A stretch of DNA of 64,000 bases from Clostridium sp. AM33-3 (GTDB lineage Bacteria; Bacillota; Clostridia; Lachnospirales; Lachnospiraceae): assembly GCF_003480315.1 (NCBI RefSeq), contig NZ_QUIV01000008.1, positions 79,745-143,744 of the forward strand. The letters run 5' to 3'. The notes under the pieces are model-generated. The model was not told the origin of the DNA. It searched no databases and saw only the letters and a program-made list of their open reading frames with translations. Position numbers and translations under genes: made by a program. This document shows, piece by piece, positions 1-8,399 of this stretch. The stretch's first letter is position 1, and each line of letters begins with the position of its first letter.

Positions 1-456
1 CTCAACATCTGGTACAATGAGCTCATCCATAAGATCCGGGCTGTCCTGCACAAAGGACTTCTCCGGATGCTCCCGGTACATAGCCGCGTCCGGAGCTCCC
101 ATATAGATTTTGGTACCGAACATATTGCGCATGAACTGTGCAGCGCCAATGTGGTCTACATGACCATGGGAAAGAATGATCCACTTCACATCCTCCGGGT
201 TAAATCCAGCCTTCCAGATAGAATGGATCAGCATTGCCGTGCCGCCGCAGTTTCCGGCATCGATCAAAAGCAGCCCGTCTCCGGTATCGATCAGGTGCAC
301 ACAGACCCAGCTGTCACCCACATAGTAGACATTTCCAAACATATGGAATGGTTCCATATAACGCGCATTCTGCTCCGTCCAGTATTTGGACATTGGATTC
401 TTTTTAAACTCCACCCGCCGCTCACAATAATTCTGATAATCTTCCTTCATGCTCAT
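1..456 (-). CDS. Metallo-beta-lactamase-fold hydrolase, 3'-truncated by window edge
   Basis: Probable zinc-dependent hydrolase of the MBL superfamily. Reading from ATG at 456, the protein starts MSMKEDYQNY and is open to base 1, so the C-terminus lies outside the window. The zinc motif HGHVDH is at about residues 103-108, after a VHLIDTGDGLLLIDAG strand-loop typical of the fold. The start codon overlaps the stop of the preceding MBL gene (ATGA at 453-456), so the two are translationally coupled, and they look like diverged tandem paralogues. The B3-like layout and a sugar-acid operon context suggest a lactonase or other ester/amide hydrolase rather than drug resistance; substrate unknown. Confidence 0.85.
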   Translation of the reverse strand, partial: MSMKEDYQNYCERRVEFKKNPMSKYWTEQNARYMEPFHMFGNVYYVGDSWVCVHLIDTGDGLLLIDAGNCGGTAMLIHSIWKAGFNPEDVKWIILSHGHVDHIGAAQFMRNMFGTKIYMGAPDAAMYREHPEKSFVQDSPDLMDELIVPDVE

Positions 457-1316
457 GGCAATACTCCTTCCGTTTTCTGATACTTTATTAATTCACGTAC
501 CTGGCGTACACGTTCCGTTAAAAAGTCCGCCCATACGGTATCATCCAGATAAGGCTGGTTTTCATGCGTATACTGTCCTGCCCGGTCCACGATCTCAATC
601 TGGTTCGGATGGCTCGGCAGAGCAATGTCTACATGAATCTTCTTTAATTTTTCAGCATCATCAAAGAAACGCTGACGAAGATCCGGAGTCAGATATTTAC
701 TGGTGGCGTAATACTTATCGTTCATGGTATTGGCCCCAACACCGCCATGCATGGCAACTGTATACTCAGCTCCGTTTACCGGATTTTTCTCTTTCCAGAA
801 AAAGCTGGTGCAGCCAATGGTATGGCCCGGAGTCAGCATGGTCTGAACACTGATGTTTCCCAGGGTTACCGGCTTATCGTCAGAATAAAACTCGTCCGGT
901 TCAAAATCCTGCACGTGGGAACCGGAATCCGGGATCATGGTCTCCTCCGGGCAGCTTTTCATGAATACATAGTCCTCTTTGGACATATACATGCTTGCGC
1001 CGGTCAGCTTCTTCATCTCAGCCGCCGCACCGCAATGGTCAAAGTGCGCGTGGCTGATCAGGATCTTCTTAATATCTGTCGGTTTATATCCAAGTCTGTA
1101 GATCGAATCTACCAACAGGTAACTGCTCTCCGGGATTGCCGTATCGATCAGGATCAGTCCGTCACCTGTGTCGATCAGGTAACAGCCAACCCAGGTCTGA
1201 CCTGCCACATACCAGGTATTGGGGGATACCTGGAACGGCTTAACTGCCAGTGTCCACGGCTCATGCACAAGGGTCTCTACCGGATGTGGGATTGCCGGGC
1301 TACAATGAAATGACAT
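453..1316 (-). CDS. Metallo-beta-lactamase-fold hydrolase, subclass B3-like
   Basis: 287-residue MBL-fold protein. Visible metal ligands are HAHFDH (about residues 90-95), the histidine in TPGHTIGCTSFFW (about 164) and a late histidine in LPSHPNQIE. This pattern, with the TPGHT-GCTSW-like stretch, resembles subclass B3 beta-lactamases and related lactonases. No signal peptide is visible, so a cytoplasmic catabolic role is more likely than antibiotic hydrolysis. The start ATG at 1316 has AAAGGAG seven bases upstream. It lies 58 bases after the enolase-superfamily gene and overlaps the next MBL gene by 4 bases, as a late member of the operon beginning at tctC. Substrate inferred only as a lactone or similar ester. 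Confidence 0.85.
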   Translation of the reverse strand: MSFHCSPAIPHPVETLVHEPWTLAVKPFQVSPNTWYVAGQTWVGCYLIDTGDGLILIDTAIPESSYLLVDSIYRLGYKPTDIKKILISHAHFDHCGAAAEMKKLTGASMYMSKEDYVFMKSCPEETMIPDSGSHVQDFEPDEFYSDDKPVTLGNISVQTMLTPGHTIGCTSFFWKEKNPVNGAEYTVAMHGGVGANTMNDKYYATSKYLTPDLRQRFFDDAEKLKKIHVDIALPSHPNQIEIVDRAGQYTHENQPYLDDTVWADFLTERVRQVRELIKYQKTEGVLP

Positions 1317-1374
1317 AATGATTCTCCTTTTTCATTCAACTTTTCTTTACAACTTCATTCAGTATATCACTTTT

Positions 1375-2553
1375 TTATCTGTAGAAATACTGAATATTTG
1401 ATACACATCCATCTTTTTCCAGTTTTTCAAAATTTATCTGAACTGGAAGTCCAGGCTCATCCGGAAGATATAATCTGGTTCCCTTGCGGGTTGGCTTTAA
1501 GCGGTAATACTGCTCCATATATTCCGTATTCGGTTTATGGAACTCCACCTTTTCTCCATCTTTTAACATGACACCCATCAGTGCACCCGGATGATCATTC
1601 TGACCGGAACATACATGGCAGCCTCTGCTGCGGACCATATCCGTAATCTTCAAAAACTCACCCATTGTGTAGATGGATGGCATAACAGTAATATATTCCA
1701 CGCCTGCATCCATATACGCCTTATACTCCAGAGCATAACGTGCAGATTCACCGTAATCAACCGGAACATAGCGGTCTTCTTCCTTCATCATACGGATAAA
1801 TTTTGCAATTTCTTCGCTCTCTGTATGTACGATAGGCTCTTCATACCATGCAATATCATACTGGTATGCTTCCCGGATAAACTTCATAGCTGTCTGGGCG
1901 TCATATGCCTGATTGGAATCTACTGCCAGTTTCATATCCGGACCTACTGCCAGACGGATTTTCTCGATGCGGCGAAGATCATTTTTCATATCGCCAAGAG
2001 AGATTTTAATCTTTGTTGTATCAAATCCCTCTTCCTTGATTGCCAGAATTTCTTCTACCAGTTCCTCATCTGTTCTTAATACAGAACCGCCGCCTTTGTA
2101 AATGTCTGCGTAATTTTTTTCAGCTCCAAGCAGCTGATACATCGGAATGCCACGTTTTCTGGAAATCAGATCAAACAGGATCACTTCCATCTGAAACATT
2201 GGAACACTAAAATTATAATTAGCACGTTCCATCCAGTAGAAGATTTTTCTCCACTCCAGATTGGTTCTCGGCATCGGATCTTTCAGCATAAGCGGAAGAA
2301 TGGTCTGCCATACAGCCGGCGTCACTGGCCCCTCACCGCAGTCTCCATCCTCATCGTATACTCTCAGCCACGGAGTAAATGTCCAGGTTTTCTGAACTTT
2401 ACCAGTTCCATCCTTCCATACCTGCTTGCGTGGTTTCGGCTGAAAGGTATATAAAACAGCCCTGGTAAGCTTAATTTTTTCCGGGAAAGCAAAGTCCTCA
2501 TTGATTTTCATGCAAATGTGCTGATCTACTTCACCGTTGATCGAATATATCAT
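1375..2553 (-). CDS. Enolase-superfamily (mandelate racemase/muconate lactonizing) dehydratase
   Basis: Cytoplasmic enzyme of the mandelate racemase branch of the enolase superfamily, which abstracts a proton alpha to a carboxylate with a Mg2+-stabilised enolate. KIKIS gives the K-x-K base motif, VDSNQA the first metal aspartate, and WYEEP the metal glutamate; VDYGES is the likely third ligand region. The C-terminal part of the barrel contains CSGQNDHPG. ATG at 2562 is only one base from GGAGG, so the ATG at 2553 (ten bases away) is preferred. It follows tctA directly and precedes two MBL hydrolases, which suggests dehydration of an imported sugar acid. The exact substrate cannot be read from sequence. 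Confidence 0.85.
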   Translation of the reverse strand: MIYSINGEVDQHICMKINEDFAFPEKIKLTRAVLYTFQPKPRKQVWKDGTGKVQKTWTFTPWLRVYDEDGDCGEGPVTPAVWQTILPLMLKDPMPRTNLEWRKIFYWMERANYNFSVPMFQMEVILFDLISRKRGIPMYQLLGAEKNYADIYKGGGSVLRTDEELVEEILAIKEEGFDTTKIKISLGDMKNDLRRIEKIRLAVGPDMKLAVDSNQAYDAQTAMKFIREAYQYDIAWYEEPIVHTESEEIAKFIRMMKEEDRYVPVDYGESARYALEYKAYMDAGVEYITVMPSIYTMGEFLKITDMVRSRGCHVCSGQNDHPGALMGVMLKDGEKVEFHKPNTEYMEQYYRLKPTRKGTRLYLPDEPGLPVQINFEKLEKDGCVSNIQYFYR

Positions 2554-2679
2554 CTTTTCCATTCCTCCTGGTCAATACAGTCTTACTGGCCGTTATTTAA
2601 GTATGGCTCAGAACGAGTTTTTTCAGATAAGATCTGATGTATTCTCTATTCTGAGCCAGATAAAAACTATTATAATCGA

Positions 2680-4164
2680 TTACTTTTCTTTTTTCTTAAG
2701 CTTTGGTGCGATGTACGGCCAGAGGACAGAAAAGATTGCGATCAAAAGTAAAATGCAGGATGCCGGTCTCTTGAAGAACATCAGCATGTCACCTCTGGAG
2801 AAGCTGACTGCCTTACGGAAGTTTGTCTCCAGGGTAGATCCAAGTACATACGCAAGAATAAACGGAGTAGATGGAATTCCTGCATAAGCCATCCAGATAC
2901 CGATACCAGTAAACATCAATGCCATATAAACTGCAAAAATATTGTTTGCATTGGTGTAAACACCTGTAAATGCCAGGATCAGGATTGCCGGGTACAGATA
3001 GTGATACGGTGCTTTCAGAAGAAGCGGGAATGCTTTGATACCAAAGATCTCAACAACCAGCGCAATCACTGCTGCAAATACTGCTGCCAGGAAAATCATG
3101 AAAACGAATACCGGGTAGTTTCTCTGCATCAGAGGACCAGCCTCAATACCATGAATGGTCAGACCACCTAACAAAAGTGCCGTGGTTCCATCTCCAGGAA
3201 TACCAAGTGCAATCATCGGGATGATAGCACCACCGACAGAAGCATTGTTTGCTACCTCAGGAGCAATGACACCATCTACACAACCTTCACCAAATTCCTC
3301 AGGATGTTTGGAAGAATTCTTTGCCATGGTATAAGCAACTACGTTTGAAAGTGCTGCACCCATACCAGGAAGGAATCCAATACCAAGTCCTACCAGGAAA
3401 GAACGGATGATATTGCCAATGTTTCTGGTAAGGTCAACCAGCGGAAGGGTGAATTTACCAATTTTTCCTTTGAAAGTACCTGCTGCACCAGTCTCTCCTT
3501 TTGCATAGTCGCTTAAGATCATAGCACCTGCAAAAAGACCAGTCAGAACGCATACCATGTTGAATCCGCCAGACAGATAATAGGAATTAAACGTAAATCG
3601 TGGAGTAGAAGAAATCGGAGCATAACCAATCTGGGTAATGAACAGGCCAATTGCTGCACCGATAAAACCTTTCAGCATACGCCCTTTGGACATACTGGCC
3701 ACCAGGGTGATTGCCATCAGACCAAGTGCAAAATACTCCCACGGTCCCATCTTAACTGCAAATTTGGAAATAACCGGGCATGCGATCATTGCGATCAGGA
3801 TGGACGGAACAGTACCCATGAAGTTTGCAACGGTACCAGCAGATAATGCTCTGGTAACTTCGCCTTTCTTTGTCATGGCATATCCATCATAACAGGTAGA
3901 CAGAGAACTCGGGGTTCCCGGAATACCAAGAAGGATAGAACCAATGAAACCACCTGAGCAGCTTCCTACCCAGATTGCAATCAGCATTGCAATTGCTACG
4001 TTAGAATCCATCGCAAAGGTAAGTGGAAGGATAATGGTAATTGCCATTGCTCCAGACAGACCCGGGATCGCACCCAGGATCAGACCGATGAATCCACCGA
4101 TCACCATCATAATAAGACAATAAGGGGTAAGCAGAATCCCCATTGCGCTCACAAAATCAGCCAT
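2680..4164 (-). CDS. tctA: Tripartite tricarboxylate transporter, large membrane subunit TctA
   Basis: Large, about 12-helix membrane subunit of a TTT importer, which uses an ion gradient and a binding protein to take up carboxylates. The N-terminal signature GLILGAIPGLSGAMAI is at about residues 24-39, and a second glycine/proline-rich motif (GFLPGMGAALSNVVAY) lies in the middle, as expected for the duplicated fold. The open frame extends upstream to 4275, but ATG at 4164 has AAGGAGG five to six bases ahead and gives the family-typical 494 residues. The gene sits 11 bases after tctB and 117 bases before the dehydratase gene. Confidence 0.95.
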   Translation of the reverse strand: MADFVSAMGILLTPYCLIMMVIGGFIGLILGAIPGLSGAMAITIILPLTFAMDSNVAIAMLIAIWVGSCSGGFIGSILLGIPGTPSSLSTCYDGYAMTKKGEVTRALSAGTVANFMGTVPSILIAMIACPVISKFAVKMGPWEYFALGLMAITLVASMSKGRMLKGFIGAAIGLFITQIGYAPISSTPRFTFNSYYLSGGFNMVCVLTGLFAGAMILSDYAKGETGAAGTFKGKIGKFTLPLVDLTRNIGNIIRSFLVGLGIGFLPGMGAALSNVVAYTMAKNSSKHPEEFGEGCVDGVIAPEVANNASVGGAIIPMIALGIPGDGTTALLLGGLTIHGIEAGPLMQRNYPVFVFMIFLAAVFAAVIALVVEIFGIKAFPLLLKAPYHYLYPAILILAFTGVYTNANNIFAVYMALMFTGIGIWMAYAGIPSTPFILAYVLGSTLETNFRKAVSFSRGDMLMFFKRPASCILLLIAIFSVLWPYIAPKLKKKEK

Positions 4165-4175
4165 CTTTATCCTCC

Positions 4176-4622
4176 TTAGAACAGTACGCCGCTCGGAAGC
4201 GGAATGCTGAATACTTTTACAAACATCAGATACATCACTGCGGTCATGGCTGCTGCAAATACAATGCGTTTCCAAACTGCGATGCCCTTGCCCTGGCTAA
4301 ACATGGAGCACAGAACCAGAAGTGCTGCAAAACATGCGATCACATAGCCTAAAAACTGCATTGCAACAATGAAGCCAAGCATTACAGCAGAAATCAGACA
4401 TAATCTGCCAAACTGTGGTCTGGTGTAAAATACCGGAGATGGCTTCTTTCCGTTTATCAGAAGACCAATTCCGCAAATAATCATAATACCAGCTGAGATA
4501 TATGGAAACGCCTGCGGACCAATATCTCCAGCCATGGTAGATGCTGGAAGCTGAGATGTCATGAAGGCAATCAAAACACCCAAAACAACTGCAATCAGAC
4601 CTGTAACACGATCTCTTGTCAT
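4176..4622 (-). CDS. tctB: Tripartite tricarboxylate transporter, small membrane subunit TctB
   Basis: 148-residue protein with four hydrophobic segments: LIAVVLGVLIAFM, the DIGPQAFPYISAGIMIICGIG region, and two near the C-terminus. This is the TctB family (DUF1468-like), the small partner of TctA in the TTT complex. The start ATG at 4622 has AAAGGAG at the right distance. It lies between tctC and tctA; a strong hairpin separates it from tctC, probably lowering its expression relative to the binding protein. Family assignment comes from length, topology and gene order. Confidence 0.9.
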   Translation of the reverse strand: MTRDRVTGLIAVVLGVLIAFMTSQLPASTMAGDIGPQAFPYISAGIMIICGIGLLINGKKPSPVFYTRPQFGRLCLISAVMLGFIVAMQFLGYVIACFAALLVLCSMFSQGKGIAVWKRIVFAAAMTAVMYLMFVKVFSIPLPSGVLF

Positions 4623-4646
4623 AATATACTCCTTTGAAATCCATTT

Positions 4647-4685
4647 CGAAAAAGAGCCCCAAGCGACTCAGACCTCTTGGGGCTC
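4647..4685 (-). terminator. Intercistronic terminator-like hairpin between tctC and tctB
   Basis: A perfect 10-bp stem GAGCCCCAAG / CTTGGGGCTC (4654-4663 with 4676-4685), followed on the minus strand by TTTTTCG. It lies after the tctC stop and before the tctB ribosome site. It is probably a partial terminator or 3'-end stabiliser that makes the binding protein more abundant than the membrane subunits. Confidence 0.8.
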
Positions 4686-4716
4686 CTGCATGTTACACTG
4701 GTTAAATTCTTAATTC

Positions 4717-5808
4717 TTATTTCATTAAAGCTGCTGCTTCACCGTATTTAGCCTGCATGTCAGCAACAATAGATGCTGCATCATCCGGGGTATTGTAGCC
4801 AGCTTCCATCTGCATCTGATGATACTGGTCGATGATGTCCTGATTTTCCAGAACAGTCTTCATGGCCTCACTGATCTTAGCAACATCGTCTGCAGACATT
4901 CCCTGAGGTCCACACAGTAAAGAAATGCTGGACAGCTCGCAGCTATCAATACCAAGCTCTTTTAAAGTCGGAACATCTGGCATAGCCTCAGACTTCTGAT
5001 CACCAGTAATTGCCAGTGGCTTCATATCGCCAGCCTCAACATACTGTTTTGCATTTACGATCGGAAGGATTGCCATATCTACCATACCGCCAACCAGGTT
5101 GGTAATGGTGTCTGCGTTACCACCACAGTCAACAATGGTGAACTCGGTACCAGTTGCCTGCTGGAATAACATCTGCATGAAGTGACGGTTTCCGTTTGCC
5201 TGTACACCAGTCAGATATTTTCCTGGCTCTGCTTTCGCAGCGTCAATCAGTTCCTGAAGCGTATTTGCTTCTACATTCTTATTTACAACGATACAGTTGG
5301 TCTCAGCACCTGGAACAGTGATTGTACCAAGCATCTGGAAATCTTCATATGTATGATCGTACTGACCGGTAGCCATCATACCGCACTGACCGGTATGACC
5401 CAGATACAGGTTTAAACCATCCGGTTTTGCATTTCTTACAGTTTCCAGTGCAACGGTACCACCGCCGGTTGCATCGTTGATAACTACGAAGTTTGCACCA
5501 GTTGCATCGCTCATTCCCTTAGCGAACAATCTTGCGATCATATCGGTACCACCACCTGCAGATGCCGGTACATAAAGCTGTACAGTACCGTTCGGCCAAG
5601 TGCTCTTGGAAGCATCTCCCGCTACGGTAGAAGTGCCCTCAGCCTTTGCCTCTTCTTTGGACTCTGCCTGAGTTTCCTCTTTAGACTCTGCCTGAGTTTC
5701 TGCAGCTGCAGCAGTAGTTTCTGCCGGTGCAGCCTGTTTGCTTCCACAACCAGCCAGTGCCATTGCCATTGCGCCTGCCAGCATTACGCTTAATAACTGT
5801 TTTCTCAT
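4717..5808 (-). CDS. tctC: TTT substrate-binding lipoprotein TctC
   Basis: Extracytoplasmic solute-binding protein of the TctC/Bug family. ATG at 5808 follows GAGAAGGAG and gives a signal peptide MRKQLLSVMLAGAMAMA with lipobox LAGC, so the mature protein is lipid-anchored to the membrane surface. A charged low-complexity linker with a duplicated ETQAESKE unit (a 24-bp DNA repeat at 5654-5700) separates the anchor from the binding domain. The domain starts near VQLYVPASAGGGTDM, the usual Bug-family opening. It is first in the operon tctC-tctB-tctA-dehydratase-MBL-MBL, divergent from a LysR gene. The ligand is unknown, presumably an organic acid. Confidence 0.93.
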   Translation of the reverse strand: MRKQLLSVMLAGAMAMALAGCGSKQAAPAETTAAAAETQAESKEETQAESKEEAKAEGTSTVAGDASKSTWPNGTVQLYVPASAGGGTDMIARLFAKGMSDATGANFVVINDATGGGTVALETVRNAKPDGLNLYLGHTGQCGMMATGQYDHTYEDFQMLGTITVPGAETNCIVVNKNVEANTLQELIDAAKAEPGKYLTGVQANGNRHFMQMLFQQATGTEFTIVDCGGNADTITNLVGGMVDMAILPIVNAKQYVEAGDMKPLAITGDQKSEAMPDVPTLKELGIDSCELSSISLLCGPQGMSADDVAKISEAMKTVLENQDIIDQYHQMQMEAGYNTPDDAASIVADMQAKYGEAAALMK

Positions 5809-5974
5809 AACCCTTTTCTCCTTCTCACTTGTTTCAAAAAATCCACACATTTTTATCGATATGCTTGTTTTTTTTGGATGTTTTGATTATACTTTCTTTG
5901 TTACCTTAATTCAACTTATCAGTTTTTATGCTTTTTCTTAATTTGATTAAGAGTCCTATTTAAAGGAGGTTTTT

Positions 5975-6967
5975 ATGGATTTAAAACAGATTGAAAATAT
6001 GATTGCCATCGAGCAGGAACAGAGCATTTCCCGGGCTGCGGAAAAGCTGTTCCTGACCCAGTCGGCACTGAACCAGCAGCTTTTAAAGCTGGAAAAGGAG
6101 CTTGGGACGCCACTCTTTGAGCGCCGCAAGCACAGCATGATCCCGACCTTTGCCGGGCGCATTTACCTCACGACAGCTCATAAGATGGTCGATATGAAAA
6201 AAGAAACCTATAAAATCATTTCCGATATTTCCGAAGAAAATCTTGGTGAAATCACTGTAGCATATACACCAGAAACTGGTGCTTCCATGTTTTCCAAAGT
6301 TTATCCCATTTTTCACCGAAAATATCCAAATATCACATTTCATATTTATGAAGAGCGTGTAAAAAAGATGGAACAATTAGTTTTGAAAAACGAAGTGCAT
6401 TTTGCCTTTATTACCTATGCAGAAGGGATAAGACATCCCGATCTGGATTACCTCGACATGGATACCGAATACATGATTCTTGGTCTTCCCATCACCCATC
6501 CACTGGCTCATCTGGCAGGGAAAAACAGCCATGAAACCCTTCCACGGCTTGACCTGACATTGCTCAAGAATGATAGCTTTATCCTTTTAAGTAAAGAAAC
6601 CCGCATGCGCGACATGATCGACCAGGCCTTTACCCATGCCGGTTTCCACCCAAAAGTTCTATTTGAGTCTGTGAGCACCCATACCGTGATCAACATGTTA
6701 AAAGAACAGATTGCCCCTGCCTTTTTCCCACAATCCTATGTAGATCCTGCTGCACCGATCGCTTATTTTACCGTGAATCCAAACCAGCGCTGGTCACGCA
6801 GCGTTGCTTTCTTAAAAGGCTGCTACTTCACCCGGCCGGAAAAGTATTTCATAGCTCTGTGTACAGATTACATGCGTGGTAAATTGCAGGAACATCTTGA
6901 TACAATTACACAAACTGATTCCGTGTCGAATCATAATGATAATCAATTGCATCCAGTTTCCTGCTGA
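5975..6967 (+). CDS. LysR-family transcriptional regulator
   Basis: 330-residue LysR-type regulator. The N-terminal winged helix-turn-helix spans about residues 1-60, with the recognition helix around AAEKLFLTQSALNQQLLKLE and the usual ELGTPLFERR after it; the rest is the periplasmic-binding-like effector domain. ATG at 5975 follows AAAGGAGG. It is divergent from the tctC operon with a 166-base shared intergenic region, the classic arrangement for a LysR activator of the neighbouring operon; the effector is probably the transported acid or a product. The last 62 bases overlap the convergent DUF4250 gene. Confidence 0.93.
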   Translation: MDLKQIENMIAIEQEQSISRAAEKLFLTQSALNQQLLKLEKELGTPLFERRKHSMIPTFAGRIYLTTAHKMVDMKKETYKIISDISEENLGEITVAYTPETGASMFSKVYPIFHRKYPNITFHIYEERVKKMEQLVLKNEVHFAFITYAEGIRHPDLDYLDMDTEYMILGLPITHPLAHLAGKNSHETLPRLDLTLLKNDSFILLSKETRMRDMIDQAFTHAGFHPKVLFESVSTHTVINMLKEQIAPAFFPQSYVDPAAPIAYFTVNPNQRWSRSVAFLKGCYFTRPEKYFIALCTDYMRGKLQEHLDTITQTDSVSNHNDNQLHPVSC

Positions 6968-7085
6968 TCTCTGCTTTGTCCAGATCATAAACCGCGCACA
7001 GTTCGTCCAAGCTGTCATAATTGTCCCGCAATTGGGTGTTTAAAAAGCTCATCAGCATAACCGGATCTTTTGGAATTGCTGCCAT
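6906..7085 (-). CDS. DUF4250 domain protein
   Basis: A 59-residue protein starting MAAIPKDPVMLMSFLNTQLR and ending YDSTRNQFV. The PKDPVMLMSF-NT-LRD-Y-SLDELC pattern and length match the small DUF4250 family common in Lachnospiraceae; its function is unknown. The pattern of a short helical bundle with a Y-Y-x(n)-QFV end is visible but gives no catalytic residue. The start ATG at 7085 is preceded by AAAGGAAAT, a moderate ribosome site. Its 3' end overlaps the convergent LysR gene by 62 bases, so both coding frames share the DNA at 6906-6967. Confidence 0.85.
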   Translation of the reverse strand: MAAIPKDPVMLMSFLNTQLRDNYDSLDELCAVYDLDKAEISRKLDAIDYHYDSTRNQFV

Positions 7086-7177
7086 AATTTTTTATTTCCT
7101 TTCTTTTTGCAAAATGTTATAATAACGTTACTGCTTGCAGATGAGAATTTGCCGAATGGAAAATTCCATATAATTCC

Positions 7178-7262
7178 GCACACATGCATTGCATTTTGTA
7201 CAACGCATGTGCTGCAACATAATAATAGAACGAATTTGAAAAACTCACAAGTTTTTTGTGAC
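7178..7262 (+). promoter_or_regulatory. Structured 5' leader of the asparaginase gene
   Basis: Two inverted repeats lie just ahead of the gene: GCACACATGC...GCATGTGC (about 7178-7211) and TCACAA...TTGTGA (about 7247-7262), the latter directly upstream of the AGGAGG ribosome site. A TATAAT sits upstream near 7110 but with a poor -35. A role in operator binding or translational control is inferred only. Confidence 0.3.
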
Positions 7263-7282
7263 AGGAGGCCCAAGACCCCACT

Positions 7283-8320
7283 ATGAAAACCCCAAAAAAG
7301 AATCTCAAACGTATCCTGATGATCGCCACCGGCGGCACCATTGCTTCAAAGCGCAGTGCCGACGGCTTAAAGCCGCTTATGACCTCCGAAGAGCTGCTGG
7401 GCTTCGTGCCGCATGTAAAGGAATTCTGCGAAGTGACTGCCACGCAGGTCATCAACATCGACAGCACCAATATCCAGCCAAAGCACTGGTTGCTGATCTC
7501 TTCCACCATTGAGCGCTTCTACGATCAGTACGATGGCTTTGTGATCTGCCACGGCACCGACACTCTGGCCTACACCGCGTCCGCGCTTTCCTACCTGATC
7601 CAGAATTCCCCGAAGCCCATCGTGATCACCGGTGCGCAAAAGCCCATCGACCTGGAGATCACCGATGCAAAGACCAACCTGTCCGACAGCTTTCTCTTTG
7701 CAAGCTGCGATAAGGCGCACGGTGTCAATATTGTGTTTGACGGCAAGGTCATTGCCGGAACCCGCGGCAAAAAGGAACGCACCAAGAGCTACAACGCGTT
7801 CTCCAGCATCAACTTCCCCTATATCGCGACCATCCAGGACAGCCACATCATCTTCTATCTGGATGACAAGGATCAGGTAAGCAAGGATGTAACCTTCTAC
7901 CACAAGCTGGACAGCAAGGTGACTCTGTTAAAGCTGATTCCGTCCATGAACGGCGGCATCCTGGATTACCTGTTTAAGCACTATGATGCAGTCATTATTG
8001 AGTCCTTCGGCGTAGGCGGCATCCCTTCCTACGAGGATGACAGCTTCCACCGGGCTATTGAACGCTGGATCAATGCCGGCAAGTTTGTCATCATGACCAC
8101 CCAGGTCACCAACGAAGGCAGCAACATGTCTGTCTACGAGATCGGCAAAACCATCAAGAAAGAATTCGGGCTCCTGGAAGCATACGATATGACCCTGGAG
8201 GCTACCGTCACAAAGCTCATGTGGATCCTGGGACAGACCCACAGCCCGGACACCGTAAGGGAGATGCTTTACAGCACCATCAACCGGGATATCCTGTATA
8301 CAACAAAGTGGAAGGCCTGA
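7283..8320 (+). CDS. ansA: L-asparaginase, type I (cytoplasmic)
   Basis: Hydrolyses L-asparagine to aspartate and ammonia. The first active-site threonine is in ATGGTIASK (about residues 15-23) and the second Thr-Asp pair is in CHGTDTLAYTA (about 90-100), both hallmark motifs of bacterial asparaginases. At 345 residues with no signal peptide it fits the cytoplasmic type I (AnsA) group. The ATG at 7283 has ACAGGAGG upstream, 15 bases away, a rather long gap. It stands alone, convergent with gerA. An asparagine synthetase gene, asnA, lies 2.2 kb downstream, so the region handles both making and breaking of asparagine. Confidence 0.93.
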   Translation: MKTPKKNLKRILMIATGGTIASKRSADGLKPLMTSEELLGFVPHVKEFCEVTATQVINIDSTNIQPKHWLLISSTIERFYDQYDGFVICHGTDTLAYTASALSYLIQNSPKPIVITGAQKPIDLEITDAKTNLSDSFLFASCDKAHGVNIVFDGKVIAGTRGKKERTKSYNAFSSINFPYIATIQDSHIIFYLDDKDQVSKDVTFYHKLDSKVTLLKLIPSMNGGILDYLFKHYDAVIIESFGVGGIPSYEDDSFHRAIERWINAGKFVIMTTQVTNEGSNMSVYEIGKTIKKEFGLLEAYDMTLEATVTKLMWILGQTHSPDTVREMLYSTINRDILYTTKWKA

Positions 8321-8399
8321 CTGCCTTTCCACATAATGCCAAACCGGCTGGTACTGGAAGCTCAGCAGCAGGTTTCAGGACCAACAGGTTTTGTGATTA

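Noticed and set aside
1..1316. MBL proteins as antibiotic-resistance beta-lactamases
   Set aside because: No export signal on either start, and both are embedded in a carboxylate catabolic operon.
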